A DNA stretch of 64,000 nt, taken from positions 743,001-807,000 of the forward strand of contig LR746280.1 of assembly GCA_902729315.2 (NCBI GenBank), written 5' to 3'. Below, piece after piece: positions 36,369 to 48,051 of the stretch; position 1 is the stretch's first letter, and each line of letters begins with the position of its first letter. The stretch is from Spirodela intermedia. Taxonomy: Eukaryota > Streptophyta > Magnoliopsida > Alismatales > Araceae. The notes beneath the pieces were generated by a model. It was not told the DNA's origin and made no database searches. It saw only the letters and a list, made by a program, of their open reading frames with translations. A program made the translations under genes and the position numbers.

Positions 36369-36646
36369 ATTCCGAGGAGGAGAGAGAAGTTCGAGATGGT
36401 GAAGCTTCAGAAGAGACGACTCGCGCTATTAAAGGGTGGAGAAAACCCCCTCCCTCTCTCTCCGTGTGGTTGTTTGGTCCTACGGTCCACGTGGACGGAG
36501 CTCACTGGTCGACATGGCCGTTGCTCGGGTGCTGGATCTGAGCCTAGGCTCACCCGCACACCCAGCCGTGGATTCGCCCTTCCATCTCATTTTCCACCGT
36601 CCGATTCCCCTGGGATATGCCCGACAAGCCGGCTGGTCGACTAGTT

Positions 36647-36654
36647 GATGACGT
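36647..36654. promoter_or_regulatory. TGACGTCA palindrome (TGA/bZIP site) upstream of the glutaredoxin
   Basis: A perfect TGACGTCA palindrome lies about 280 bases upstream of the glutaredoxin ATG. TGACG is the core of as-1-type sites bound by TGA factors, the known partners of CC-type glutaredoxins. Further TGACG copies lie at about 37023-37030 (TGACGTCA), 37072 and 37149. Confidence 0.55.
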
Positions 36655-37403
36655 CACAGAGAGAGAGTGTTCTTCTAGAATATTCGGCGGGGCTTGGGAG
36701 CCTCCCATCGGACGGACCGGGGACGTTGACTAGTGACACAGGGGCCCACAATTACCTCATCGACGGTAGAGCTCGGTGGATGTCAAATAATTTTGACGCA
36801 TAAATCCTAAGTTGCAGGTAAGAAGTTAAAATACATTTCCAAAAAAATATAAATGAATTGGCAGTTAATGTATATACTTATTTTTAATAAATTCCAACAA
36901 TTCGGGAATTTGCCGCCATTTCGAATAGTTAAAATTAGGCTGCCGGTTCTGGAATCACTGTGCGCCCATCTGTCCAACTCGACAGTCCTCGGCAGGCCGC
37001 CGTCCGATTCCCAGACTCATAGTGACGTCATCTCAACCGAGTCGGTCCCCGAGATACGTAACAAGACCGCGTGACGCAGCAGCAGGTGCAGCTGATATGC
37101 TGGCTTCGGCACGTGGATTGTGGGCCCAGGTACTGGGACACTGAGCGGTGACGTCGGCCTACGGATCACCGTCCAGACGGCGCTTTTCGGGACGCATGGA
37201 GGATGGTGGAGATTCTCCGACAGACGTACCAGCGCTCCGGGGCTCAGCCGTCCTTGTCACCTGAGCAGGAGCTGCGCATCTAATAGAAGGCTGACACGCG
37301 GCCAAACAGCCTTATCCCCACTGGCATTAAAATCTCAGTTGCCATCGGCCCAAACTATTTGTCGTTGGGCCGATCACTTGCAGCAATTGGTGTAGCCGGT
37401 GGT

Positions 37404-37471
37404 CACTATTGGGCCGTCGTCACTATTGGGCCGTCGTCACTATTGGGCCGTCGTCACTATTGGGCTGGTGG
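37404..37471. repeat. 17-base tandem repeat carrying TGGGCC and CCAAT motifs
   Basis: The unit CACTATTGGGCCGTCGT occurs three times exactly (37404, 37421, 37438) and a fourth time with a diverged end (37455). Each full unit contains TTGGGCC, which is a site II type TGGGCC element and, on the other strand, a CCAAT box. Confidence 0.92.
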
Positions 37472-37597
37472 TTACTAAAAGAGATCGAACGAAGATAAGT
37501 CTCTATAATCTCTCTGCCGGAGGCGGAGGAAAAATCGTCGGACGTCCTCGAAGCCAGAGGCCGAGGAAATCTACAGGTGTCTACTGTCTGGGTCTAT

Positions 37598-39273
37598 TCA
37601 AGGGCTCGATGATCCAAGATAACCCATCTGCTCCGCCAGGTCGTTCATGCTCCCCCCCCACGCCAGCGGGAAATCCTCCATCGGGAAGTTGATTTCCGAC
37701 CGGTCCTCCGCCGCCGCCGCCACCTCCACCTTACCGGACAGCATGTCCTCGCGGAGAATCTCCTCCCACATGACGTCGTTGACGCTGCCCAGGCCGAACA
37801 AGGTTTCGCTCGCCGGAGGATCGGTAGAGGTACCGGCCTCACTTTCCACGGCGGTGAGCAACGTGTCCACGTCGGGCTCGGCCGTCGTCTCTTCCACGGC
37901 AGGGAGGTCCTCTGAGCTGGGGGTGGCCGGAAGCCTCCGCTTGCGGCGGACGCCGTCCAGATGCCTCCTCTGGTCATTGTGGTGGACGAGCTGGTGGAAG
38001 AAGGAGGGATTCTTCAGGGCCCTGGCCAGGAAAGTCATCATCTGCTGCTGCTTCCTCTCGGTGCCCTGTAGGCGATCCTCCATGGAGCGGAGCTGCGCTC
38101 GAGAGCTCTCCTGCTGCTGCCTCAGCTTGACGATCTCCATCATTAGAATGCTCCGGTCCCTCCGCAGCTGCTCCACTTCCGTTTCGAGACCGAACTGCCC
38201 CAGCTCTACGCAGGGTCCCGCCCCACTCTGCTGCAGCGCGCTGTGAAGGGAGTTCCTTCTCCTCCTGATGCTTTTTAAGAGGTGCTTCTGGCCTCCCACG
38301 AATGATTCGTTGGCGAACTCCCACCTGTCTGGATCGACTTTTCGAAATCCCTGCGATCATGGTGGCCGTGCATTGGTGGGTAAGTTTGTTCAGGAACATC
38401 ATAATATCGTAGTCGGCATCGGCTGCGCCATTCCGAGGATGAAAGAGAATTATCACAAATAAACAACAGGTTTATCAGCGTAGTTTATTGTATATTCCTC
38501 CATCGGGACAGTGCTAGCAGGGCAGAGAGGATTATAAGTTAATTTTTCAGGCAGTAACGAGTGTGGATCAGCACCCTCGGCTTTTAAAAAAAATCATATA
38601 AAATTTCTGCTTCCAGCAGGAACGTGAAGGAAGACTGGTAGTTTTTTCATCTTCGGACTAAATCCATCATGCTTATAAATACTATGGGAAATTCTGCCGC
38701 CGGGCCTCTTTAGTTTGGATAACGGTTCTTAGATTGGATTGTTGTTCTGTAACCAGATCCAAACCTCTTCGAGGAGTGCAGAGCATCATAAAACTTGCCG
38801 ATCAAAACAGAGGCCGCGATCAGCAAGTAGGAGTGGATTCTCAGAAACCTAGAAAGATCATAAACAATTCATATTTCAGGTACACGAGAGAAACACGCAG
38901 CTAGATCAGCTCCGGCAATAAATGCGGGGGAGTGGGAGAAACTAAGCTAAAATTGATGGAGAGAAGAACTCACATATGTATTTAGCTGCCGGATGAAGCT
39001 GGAGAAGTTGCTATGCTTGAAGTATTTTGGGAGAAGAGTACTCGCGAAGGCGTGGGAGTCCCACACGATGAAGCTGTTCCTCCCGGAGCTCCACGAGACC
39101 AGCGCATCGGTCTCCGGATCCTCCACTATGTCGTAGGTCTTCGTCAGGAACGGGGGCGGCCCCACCTCGTTCAGCCCCGCCATCGGCCGGGGAGAAGGCG
39201 CTCCAGCCGTCTCCTCGACCTCTTCCTCTTCTTCCACTTCCTCCACCTTCAAGGCTAAGCCGATCTCCTCCAT
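37598..39273 (-). CDS. HSFA2: Class A heat-shock transcription factor, HSFA2-like
   Basis: This encodes a nuclear activator that binds heat-shock elements. Exons are 38974-39273 and 37598-38350, giving 350 aa; the single intron interrupts the DNA-binding domain at the position conserved in plant HSFs (NTY|GFRK). After an acidic N-terminus, the DNA-binding domain runs from [12 protein letters not shown] to about KSIRRRR. The heptad HR-A/B region follows, with the class A insert ([20 protein letters not shown], then [12 protein letters not shown]). A basic nuclear signal VRRKRRLPA, an AHA activation motif ([12 protein letters not shown]) and a C-terminal export-like signal (LAEQMGYL) complete an HSFA2-type layout. 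The ATG is at 39271-39273; the upstream in-frame codon at 39283-39285 is TTG. HSFA6 or A7 remain possible. HSEs beside the TATA box suggest heat autoregulation. The 623-base intron holds nothing recognised. Confidence 0.94.
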
Positions 39274-39472
39274 ATCTTCGCCCAATTTCGATCTTCTGCT
39301 ATCGAGAGAAGAAATTTATTTCGGGAATGAACTCACTTCCGTCCTGGAAGAAGATCAGTTGGTACTCATTCCGAGCTCTCCCCGCTACGCTCTGTCGTCG
39401 TAATCAGAGCTCTCTGGAATCTACGCACAGTTTCGCATCGGAAGAAACCATATTTCGGTTCAACGAACCGAA

Positions 39473-39481
39473 GTTATATAG
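39473..39481 (-). promoter_or_regulatory. TATA box of the HSF gene
   Basis: On the minus strand the sequence reads CTATATAAC about 200 bases above the ATG. It lies ten bases downstream of the first heat-shock element in transcription order, as in inducible heat-shock promoters. Confidence 0.65.
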
Positions 39482-39490
39482 CCGCAGATC

Positions 39491-39543
39491 GAAGCTTCTG
39501 GAAGCCAAGATATTTGTCGAAGCTTCCCGAGGAAGGAAGCTTC
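39491..39543. promoter_or_regulatory. Heat-shock element cluster
   Basis: At 39491-39503 the sequence GAAGCTTCTGGAA is a perfect three-pentamer HSE (nGAAnnTTCnnGAAn). At 39519-39526 GAAGCTTC starts a second HSE, followed by a weaker repeat and another GAAGCTTC at 39536-39543. The cluster abuts the HSF TATA box and lies between the HSF gene and the divergent small-protein gene. Confidence 0.75.
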
Positions 39544-39993
39544 GCAATCCACTAAAGATAAACGTAATAAATGAAATTTGATTTTTTAAAATGCAAATAT
39601 AATGTGTTTTCTATTTTTTATACTATTTGTTTATAAAAAAACGAGTAAGTATTTGCAATTTTGTCTTAAAGCCCCTCTCTTTATTTGCAATCAAATATGA
39701 TCTACAAATCACAGACAATTATCCCATGAATAGGTGTAAATGATTTTTAAAAATATATTATTAAAAAATCATATTAAAAAAAGATAAATGACTAGAGAAA
39801 AACAAGCATTTTCGTAGAGTAGTAAGAAATTTAATTAAATGGCTTAAAAATGTATTACATTAAACTATAAAAAATACTTTCGAGGTCCTTGTGGGAAGCT
39901 TTCGATATCGGCCCGCCTCTGGGGCCGAGTTCATCACAGACTCATCTTTTCGGGGACGCGTTCCGGAGCCGATTCCTCGTCTGCCGGCCATCT
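39544..39993. promoter_or_regulatory. AT-rich spacer between HSF and the divergent 85-aa gene
   Basis: This is largely AT-rich sequence that turns GC-rich near 39890, where the 5' UTR of the plus-strand small gene probably begins. No coding sequence is seen. Confidence 0.45.
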
Positions 39994-40977
39994 ATGGAGG
40001 GATCAAAGCCAGGTATGTCTCCACGGAATCCTCCTCCAATATCTCTCTCTCTTCTCAGATCCACTGGTACATGTTTTGTTTTCCGGAAGAACGAAGATGT
40101 CTTCTCCCCTTCCTCGGGCTGTGAAAGTGAAACGGTTATACCCTAATGCGATGCCCCCTTCCAAACGAGGCTCGAGTGACAACAGATTCTCAGAAGTGTC
40201 CTGAAAGGCTATGGCGATTCTTCCTCCTGCGAGCAGGGAAGAAGAAGAATCGGCCGGATGGAATCGATTAGTCTTCTTTTTTCCGTCGATGTCTCGAAAT
40301 ATTTTGTCACATTCCCGGAGATCAGTTTACAGTTATTTTAACCATTCTTCTCTGATTACGATGCACCGCTGTTTTAATTCTCTATGATTCAGCAGAAGGG
40401 AGATCGGCGACAAGTAGGCTGTCGAATTGATTTCAGACTTGGTGCCGAGAATACCATGATCTCAGGGACATCTGTTTGATCGTTTATATGAGATATATTT
40501 TTCTTTTTTTTTTGGAATCTGATTCATCATAAGGGGGATGATCTTTACTAAAATGGCGATGTAGTTCTTTTGTTGTTAAATTATTTCTCTGTGCATCTGT
40601 CGGTAGGAGAAAATCTATCGGATCTGTTCATCTGCAAATCGAATCGTGGTTCGCTTTTCTGAAATAAATTCCTCTGTGCATCCAATGCTCGTGGTCGGGT
40701 TCAATTTTTTTTAACAATTTTCTTGCGTAATTTTGCAGAGAAAGATCAAAGAGCACCCAGTCCGATGGACAGAGCAAAAGAAGAGATTAAAGCGGTCTTC
40801 CACCACGAGAAGATCCATCACAAGGAGACTCACGGGACGAGCGACGACATCGATGAGAACACCCCAATCGATCGCGTCAAAGGCCCTAATCTGCTCGAAC
40901 GTGCCAAGGAGGAGATCGAAGCTCTCATTGAGGCTATTCATCCAAAGAAATCATCCGAAGACGAGAAGGCACAGTGA
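39994..40977 (+). CDS. Small hydrophilic plant protein, 85 aa, function unknown
   Basis: Two exons, 39994-40012 and 40739-40977, join in phase to give 85 aa beginning MEGSKPEKDQ. The protein is very hydrophilic with no membrane segment. Two related amphipathic stretches, DRAKEEIKAVFHH and LERAKEEIEALIEAIHPKK, flank the acidic segment TSDDIDENTPID. I recall similar short proteins in other plants but know no function. The splice sites (CCAG|GTATG and TTTTGCAG|AG) are good and the 726-base intron sits early, as in many small plant genes. Start choice is the only ATG that reads in phase into exon 2. It is divergent from the HSF gene and could share its heat-shock elements, which is inference. Confidence 0.75.
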
Positions 40978-41533
40978 GCGAAGGGGACTTCACAGAGAGA
41001 GAGAGAGAGAAAGAGAGATAATTCTTAATATTTAGAATGCTCCTCGTCGTTGACTTTATGGGGTCCAACCCGGGTCGGGTCACGCGGACGCCTACCCAGA
41101 TGTTTATCCCGATGGAGAGAGAGAGTTCTTAGTATTTAGAATGCTCCTCGTCGTTGACTTCATGGGATCCAACCCGGGTCGGGTCACGCGGACGCCTACC
41201 CAGATGTTTATCCCGATGGCGGCGCGGACGGTGGCTTTAAAAGGAGGGGGGGGCGCATGAGAACGGCCTTCAATTCCGTCTACGTCACCAGCCTTGCTCT
41301 GCCGCTATCCCCGATTTCTGTCGAAATGACCAAAACCTCCTTGTCAGAGCTCGTAAACGGTCCCGGTCGTTCGTAGAGAGAAAAAGAGAGAGAGAGAGAG
41401 CGCGAGGAGAGAGAAAAAACGTGGACGAGGAGAAGAAAGTGTTAGATTTCTTTCTTCGGGGAGGAGGGGCTGGGCTGGGGTGGAGGGATCGGAAGAGGCC
41501 CGGGAGGAGGAGGGAAGGAGAGCGGGAGGGAGC
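40978..41533. promoter_or_regulatory. NIPA9 upstream region
   Basis: This holds a GA run (about 40992-41018), the 94-base direct repeat listed separately, a TATA-like TTTAAAAGG at about 41235, and a GA-rich 5' UTR directly before the ATG. Confidence 0.45.
41022..41219. repeat. 94-base tandem direct repeat
   Basis: Two copies, 41022-41115 and 41126-41219, are separated by a short GA run and differ at only three positions. They share TATTTAGAATGCTCCTCGTC at one end and CAGATGTTTATCCCGATGG at the other. The near identity points to a recent duplication. Confidence 0.93.
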
Positions 41534-44500
41534 ATGTGGGAATCGATATGCCTCACGTTGCTGGCCACGGCGGGGAACAACATTGGGAAGGTTCTCCAGA
41601 AGAAAGGGACCGTTATTCTTCCTCCACTGTCCTTCAAGCTCAAGGTGCGGATGACGGACTGTAAACTTTTGCGATGATGAGTTGATGATGCCGGTTTCCT
41701 TTCTTCTAGATCGGTAGAAATCGTTTCTCCTCGGAGATTTATGCAATTTGCTTGCTTTGATTCTGTAGAAGAGATCGCTTGCGCTCTGTCGTTTTTTCAT
41801 GGTGCGATTTTCCTTTTAGTATTCTTTCGAGATTCGGTGAACAAACGCGACGTGAATATGGGTTTGCCATTTGATCATTTTTTTCTTGGCATATATTCGG
41901 ATGTTGAAATAATATCTAAACTCATCCTTTTTATTTATGAACTTCCGTATTTCTGGGTGTTTGCCCCCCATTTAAAGGTTGCGAATAACTCCTCTTCACT
42001 GCCCATTTTTACCATATCTAGACCACTCTCGACAGGAGCTTGTGTCCTAAGATGTCTTTCAGATGCAATCTTAGGTGCATGAATTTTGCCAACATTTATC
42101 GACCCAGTTAATAATCATTGCTTTGAGCCAATTTTTTTTGCTTAGAGATATGTTTTCTTGCACCAGATTGACCATTGTTGGGAGTCTGCTAATAAATAGG
42201 CATTTACTCATCTTGTTTTGTTAGCTGGCCTGAGCATCGTGGCATATGATCCCATGATAGTGATCGAAATGCTGATATTTCTAACTTGGAAGCGTTTGTA
42301 AACGCTTCACTGAGCTACAAAGTTGCACTAAGCATCGTTCATTCCTTATGATTAATTTACTTAACCTTCCCCGCTGGTGTTCATTCAACAAGGAGACATG
42401 AGAAGGAGCCTTCGCGACCCAAAAAAATGTCAAAAAGCAGTAACACCTGTATCCTATATTTCATCGAGATGGAGGATTTTTTTAATAGTATGCTATTCTA
42501 TACTAATTTTTTTTGTTACAGGTGATTAAAGCATATGCTTTGAACAGATTATGGATGACTGGGTTTCTGATGGATATAATTGGGGCCTTGCTAATGCTGA
42601 AGGCTTTAGCTGAAGCTCCGGTTAGAATGTTCTCCACATCATTACACTTTTTGCATCTATTCAGTACATTTATTTTAGTATATGTGTCCTCGTTTCCATT
42701 CGACTGTTTCCTGGACATTATTTTGTTCATTTGTTGATTGATATTGAGCGAGATAAATTTTTATTCCTGGGATACCGAATCTTATACACATGACATTGAG
42801 AAGGAGGAATAAAATGATAAAATCCCTGTGAGAATAATTAGATTGATCCTCACTGACTTCTGGTTCTGACTTTATTTCAGCATTTATTTTTCTATTACTG
42901 ATTTCGCTTACTACATTTTAGTTGGCTATTGTCTCTTGGTAGTCTCCACTGCATTTAACTTTTCTTGCTACTTTGGGTTGCTACTACTATCCCTGTTGTC
43001 AATGGATGATGGCATGATGTTCAGAGTAGCGATTAAGGTTTGATTACGATTAATTTATTGTTTATCGTTGAATCATTGAGGAGAGTATAACAGTGTTTAA
43101 GAAATGATATTGTAATTGTATAAATTATGAACTGGAAGATTGTTTTTTGCGCATTTGAAAAATCTAAAAGACGGAAGTTGTTTTGCTAGACACTTCTTGT
43201 AGGCATAATACGCTTTTTTTCACGTTGATGATTGTTTTTTTCTGGCAGTCTGTTGCTATTTTGTCATTTGTTTATAACTTTTGTTTTTTCTTCTGTCTTG
43301 AAGGTCTCCATCATACAACCAGTCTCTGGTTGCGGCCTTGCAATACTCTCTGTGTTTTCCCATTTTTACCTAAAGGAGGTTGTGAATGCTCTAGATTGGT
43401 TTGGAATAACCTTAGCAGGTTTCGGCACAATAGGTAATGTAAGTTAGCCGGTGTTTTTGTTAATGAATTACATGTCTTTGAAATGGTCGTATTATTCTAG
43501 ATTGCTGTCCTAAATTCTGAAATGAAATGCGATCTTCCTTTGAAGGTTGATCATACTTTTTGTCTTTGAAGCTGTTAGATTTCAAAATAATGGCGGGATC
43601 CCTGTTTACCTCGTGAAATAAAAGTGGAATTTACTTTTTCCTTCGCTGATTTCAGATTCTTTGATTGGATCCTTTCCAGTGTTTTTGAAGGCCAAGAAAC
43701 TTTGAGATTCACCCACTCTTTTCCACTATTTTTGCCTAGAGTTCTTCTACTTCTGATTCTGTGAATATCTATTTTTCCCATTTTCTTCATTCTATGAAGT
43801 TTGAGTAAAAATCACCCCCACCTTGTATTTTGGGAGGCATCGATCTGGCTATATTTATGTAGGGCATTACCTATGAATCATTATCTTATTTCTTCTTTTC
43901 CATACTGTACTTGCTCTTCAGATGCAAACTGTGGGCGAGAGGTACAAGTTTTAGCTGATTGCTAATGGTCTCTCTTCTAGTTTATGCACAGAATATGACA
44001 GTTGAGAAGAGAGGGAGCAACAATTGCATGATGGTGATGTTGTTGCTATTATTTTTTCACTAGACGAACTCAATGTAGTTTTTTTTGGTATGGATTATCT
44101 AAAAAATCCAAAACCATCTAATCAACAAGAATACGAGCTGTATTTTTTTAGTATTTTTCTTCTAAAAAAATTCAGATGTACCTTCTTTTTTTGAATTGTT
44201 CACGGTGCGTGTGTTCAGGTCTATGATTTTGATGGAGGTTTGGCAACATAGTGTGCACCAAATCCTGAAAATTTTCTCGCTTAGAAAGAAATTAGACGAA
44301 TATTAGAAGATTCAACTGTTCAGTGCACCACTTCGCTTTATATATTCAATTGGTTCATCGTATAATTTTCACATGTTGCATTCTTCTTTTATGTCATCGT
44401 TTAAATATATATTTATAATCTATTATTCAATTTTGCAGCGGTTGGACTTGGTGGAGAGGAACAAAATAGCTCAGAAATATCTCTTCTCGACTTACCTTGG

Positions 44501-47500
44501 CTGGCCGTCACTGTTTTCATCATGTTTGTAGGTATCATATCCTATGCACAAACTCATAATTCCATACTGGCATCATGATCATCATCATTACGATCATAAT
44601 CTTCATCATCATTGTCGTCATCATCATCATCATCATTATCATGTGATTGTTGCTAACTTTTTGGGGAATGGTGAAACTTGGTGCTACATTCTTTGTATCC
44701 ACGGTCGAACTTGCCCTTCCAACTCTTTGATGATTCAATTATTAAAAGCCTTATTCTACTTCTGTGTTAGCTTCAAAGGAATCTCCTAAAGCCTTGGCAC
44801 CACCTCCAAACAACCCATCACATTATTCAGTTAATTAGTTGTCGCCATCTATGCAGGAACTGGACATGAGACTGATGTTAGGCGTTCCAGGGATAATACC
44901 TTCAAACCGTCTGTCAGATGATCACCCCAGGATCTAAATTATATGTTCACCTATAAGTTTGAAGCTCTAGTGGGCTGTTGAACCCCCTGGGAACTGTGTA
45001 CCTGCTTAGCCTCAGTCAAACTTTATATTAGTGGCCCATCAAGACCAAGCATGAGCTCTTGTGGACTCACTCTCTTGATCAGTTACGTTATGGCATATGT
45101 CTTCCTTATTTAACAATCAGGGGATCCATCTTGATCAGTATATGGTGAGTTTGATAGTTGGAACATTCTATGGCTCATGGGCATGCTGTTAAAAGATCTT
45201 TGCTACGTTGGATGATTTAAAGCATTTCTCTTTGATCACTAATATTTTCCCGCGAATTATTAAAGGAATAAAAGAAGTCGTTGAGTACATGCCAAAAATT
45301 TGGTGGCAACAAGGATTATCTACCTTCACACTCCTATTTCACAAAGACAGGGTTAAGATTAGAGCAAACCATGGGACAGGTCCCAAAGGATTTTATGATT
45401 TGATTGTTGGTCCACAAGCTGATTTCAATCAACTGAACAGCATTTATGACTCTCGATTTGACCTGTTCTAAGGACTTCGTGTTGGTTAATGATTTGGGAC
45501 CTGCCTGTTAATTTAGGATATTTTGCCTGCCTGGTGATACGGGAAATAATATTAATGAAAAAATGACATGTTTCCATATGTTTCCTAAAGAATTTGAGTG
45601 AATGGTTTCGTGTTTTTATTTGGCGATACTGTGAAATGTAAAGCCTTATCCCATTACTTCTTGTTCGGCTACATATTTATCTGTGTATAGATTGATGGAA
45701 ACTGTACAAGTATAGACATCTCCTTTTATTGTTCAAGGGTTGACTGCACGAAGGATACTTTATGAGACAAATGGGCTTTTTTGTGTATGAGCAATGCGTC
45801 GAACTAACTCTCATTCATCCTGTTGTAAATGCAGATTCTCATGAATTCAGGGCTTCGTATCTATAAAAATAAGAGACGAGAACAGGAGTTGGTATGTGCA
45901 AGGATTTTGTTCAATGATGTGCACCAGCTCAAACTCTACACTTTCCTTCTGTCTTTCATCAGCTTATTTCCTCTTTTCCATGTTCAAACGTGTTGCAGAT
46001 TCAGTATGAAGTTGTGGAGGAGATTATAATCGGCTTGGAGTCTGGAATATTGTTTGGGTTCAGTGCCCCTCCCCTTCTCACTGTTTTATATTTCTTAATT
46101 CCTGGGATCTGATATCATGTCATGTTCTGTTTTATTTTTGTACATTTTCTCCTCCTTTACCTGGACAATGGTGCCATCTCATGCATGGGGGGGGGGGGAC
46201 CTCTCCTTGGGTCATCTCCTCTTCTATTTGATGAAAAAAATATTCTTTCAAAACAGGTCTTTCATTTGCATTCCCCGTGTTTCGTGTCTAAGTTTCATGT
46301 TTTGGGCATTAAGATGGCGTTCTCGAGTTTAATAATTTCCTCAATGATATAGCATTGCCCTTTTTTCTTTTTTTTTTTTTTTTTCTGGCAGGCGGGTTCT
46401 AATAGGTTCTAGATTCTTGTAGGCTTCAAAATTTTGGGTTTGCCTACGAATAGTTATGTGCAAAGGGTATTTGAGAGTTATTTTGGTGTTCTATTCAGCC
46501 AAAGATTTTAGGAACTGTGTCATTGCTTTTATGCAGTTGAGGTTAATTTCTCAATTAATCGCAGGGTTTTTGTCTACTTTGGGGCTGTTAATGCACGATT
46601 AATGTTAGTCTTTCATAAATAATAGTTTCTTTAAGTGGCATGATGCTAAATCCCCTCACTCTCTAGACTTCATACAGATGAACAGCTGATCGTGCACTTG
46701 ACAATAAAAGGAGAAAGGGCTCAATTTTAAAAGATCATTTAACTTAGACACACCGATGCCCTCTTCAGCTCATGGCTACTCACTCTTTGATGAGAAACAT
46801 TCCGGCCTATATCTGTTTATAAATATATTATAATTATTATATAATAATAGAGGGTATAAATACAACACTCGATAGTGTGGCAAATTCTTTTTTTTTTTTT
46901 GTTTTTTTACTTTATTTGGAATCCCATCTAAGTAGTTCATCCGCTGTGGTCTGCAGGATGGCATCTGTGATATCGAAAATGGGGTTTGTGCTCTCCAAAG
47001 AGGGCTACTCTCAGATTTTTGTGCCGGGATGCATTTCTGTCAGCATATGCTGCAGTGCCACTGGTTTTGTCTTCCAGGTACTCGTTCCTTCAGAGATCTT
47101 TATATCTTTATTGCTGTCGGTGATGGTCAAAAGGTCAATCAAAGATAATAGTTTATTATTTATGATATATGATGCGACTAAAACCTATGCCAATCGTGAA
47201 TATTTCTGTTTCATACTCCCATGGTCAGCTTTTGACCGTTGACCCAACTTGGAGCAGGGAATGCATAAAGCTGGCGATCCATCCTCTCAGCTGACTTCCC
47301 ATAAATGGGAGGCTTTATCATCCTTCTGCATCTCAGAATTAGAAAAAAATATCATATCTTATGAACCTTCAATCCATTCATCGATTCTTCCTTCCATATC
47401 TGGGGATTGTAAGGACCAGATCTAGACGTTGTAGCACATCTTCTACTGACTGATCCGTTCAGTTTGACTTATTCCTCTGAGAAAGAACCCTTTTCTCGGT

Positions 47501-48051
47501 CAATATTTCCGACTCCTTGGATCTTCTCCCACAATCTTTCCCCTGTTCCTTGTAGTTGACCTCCGTTTCCTCCCTGCAGACTCGAGGGCTGAAGCATGGG
47601 AGGGCGATCGTGGTGTCCACATGCGCCGCCGTGGCCTCCATCATCACCGGCGTCCTTGCCGGCATGCTCACGCTGGGCGAGCACCTTCCCGTTGACCCGC
47701 TCCCTCGGTTCTTCCTCCTCCTCGGATGGTAAGCCACTTCTCCTCACCTACATGCGCGCATTAAGTCAACTCTGATAAAAGATTTCTGTGTCAAAGTCAA
47801 CCAATTTCTAATCTAAGAGCCAATTCAATTCGTGGGGTCTTTGTTGAAGGATGCTGATCGTGGTGGGGGTGATCCTGCTGGTGAGCTCAACCTGCTTGAT
47901 GGGCCTCCTCCCAAGGCCTCTCCGGCGGCCTCTGCAGAGCAGCCTCAGAAAGTCAACGTCGGTGCGGGCCCGGGAACCGAGCCCGAGCACGGTCATCCAC
48001 GCCACCACCCTGCACCATCTGATAACGTCACCCGCCAAGGAGAAGACCTAG
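41534..48051 (+). CDS. NIPA9: NIPA9-like magnesium transporter
   Basis: This encodes a multi-pass membrane protein of the NIPA family (DUF803, DMT superfamily), annotated as probable magnesium transporters. Exons are 41534-41644, 42522-42620, 43304-43433, 44439-44527, 45835-45891, 45999-46057, 46957-47077, 47580-47728 and 47850-48051, giving 338 aa. The opening MWESICLTLLATAGNNIGKV, the VSIIQPVSGCGLAILSVFSH segment with FYLKEV, the segment ESGILFGMASVISKMGFV and RGLKHGRAIVVSTCAAVASI are characteristic of the plant NIPA9 branch. About nine hydrophobic helices are visible, with a basic Arg-rich cytoplasmic tail. The donor of exon 6 (TTTGG|GTTCAG) is weak, so intron retention or an alternative exon there is possible. 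Intron 4 (44528-45834) contains an unexplained open frame; the other introns hold nothing recognised. Confidence 0.94.

Larger units (their letters stand above)
36369..37597. promoter_or_regulatory. Glutaredoxin upstream region / HSF 3' flank
   Basis: This 1.2-kb spacer has no supported gene. It contains the glutaredoxin promoter with several TGACG cores, a 17-base tandem repeat listed separately, and at its right end the 3' UTR of the heat-shock factor gene. Confidence 0.5.

Noticed and set aside
35991-36644. 217-codon plus-strand open frame overlapping the glutaredoxin
   Set aside because: It is an Arg/Gly-rich antisense shadow of a GC-rich single-exon gene with a clear family match on the other strand.
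37404-37471. CRISPR-like array
   Set aside because: The 17-base units abut without spacers and the genome is a plant nuclear one; it is a minisatellite.
39274-39285. Longer HSF N-terminus starting at 39285
   Set aside because: The codon there is TTG; the first ATG in frame is at 39271-39273 and gives a family-like start.
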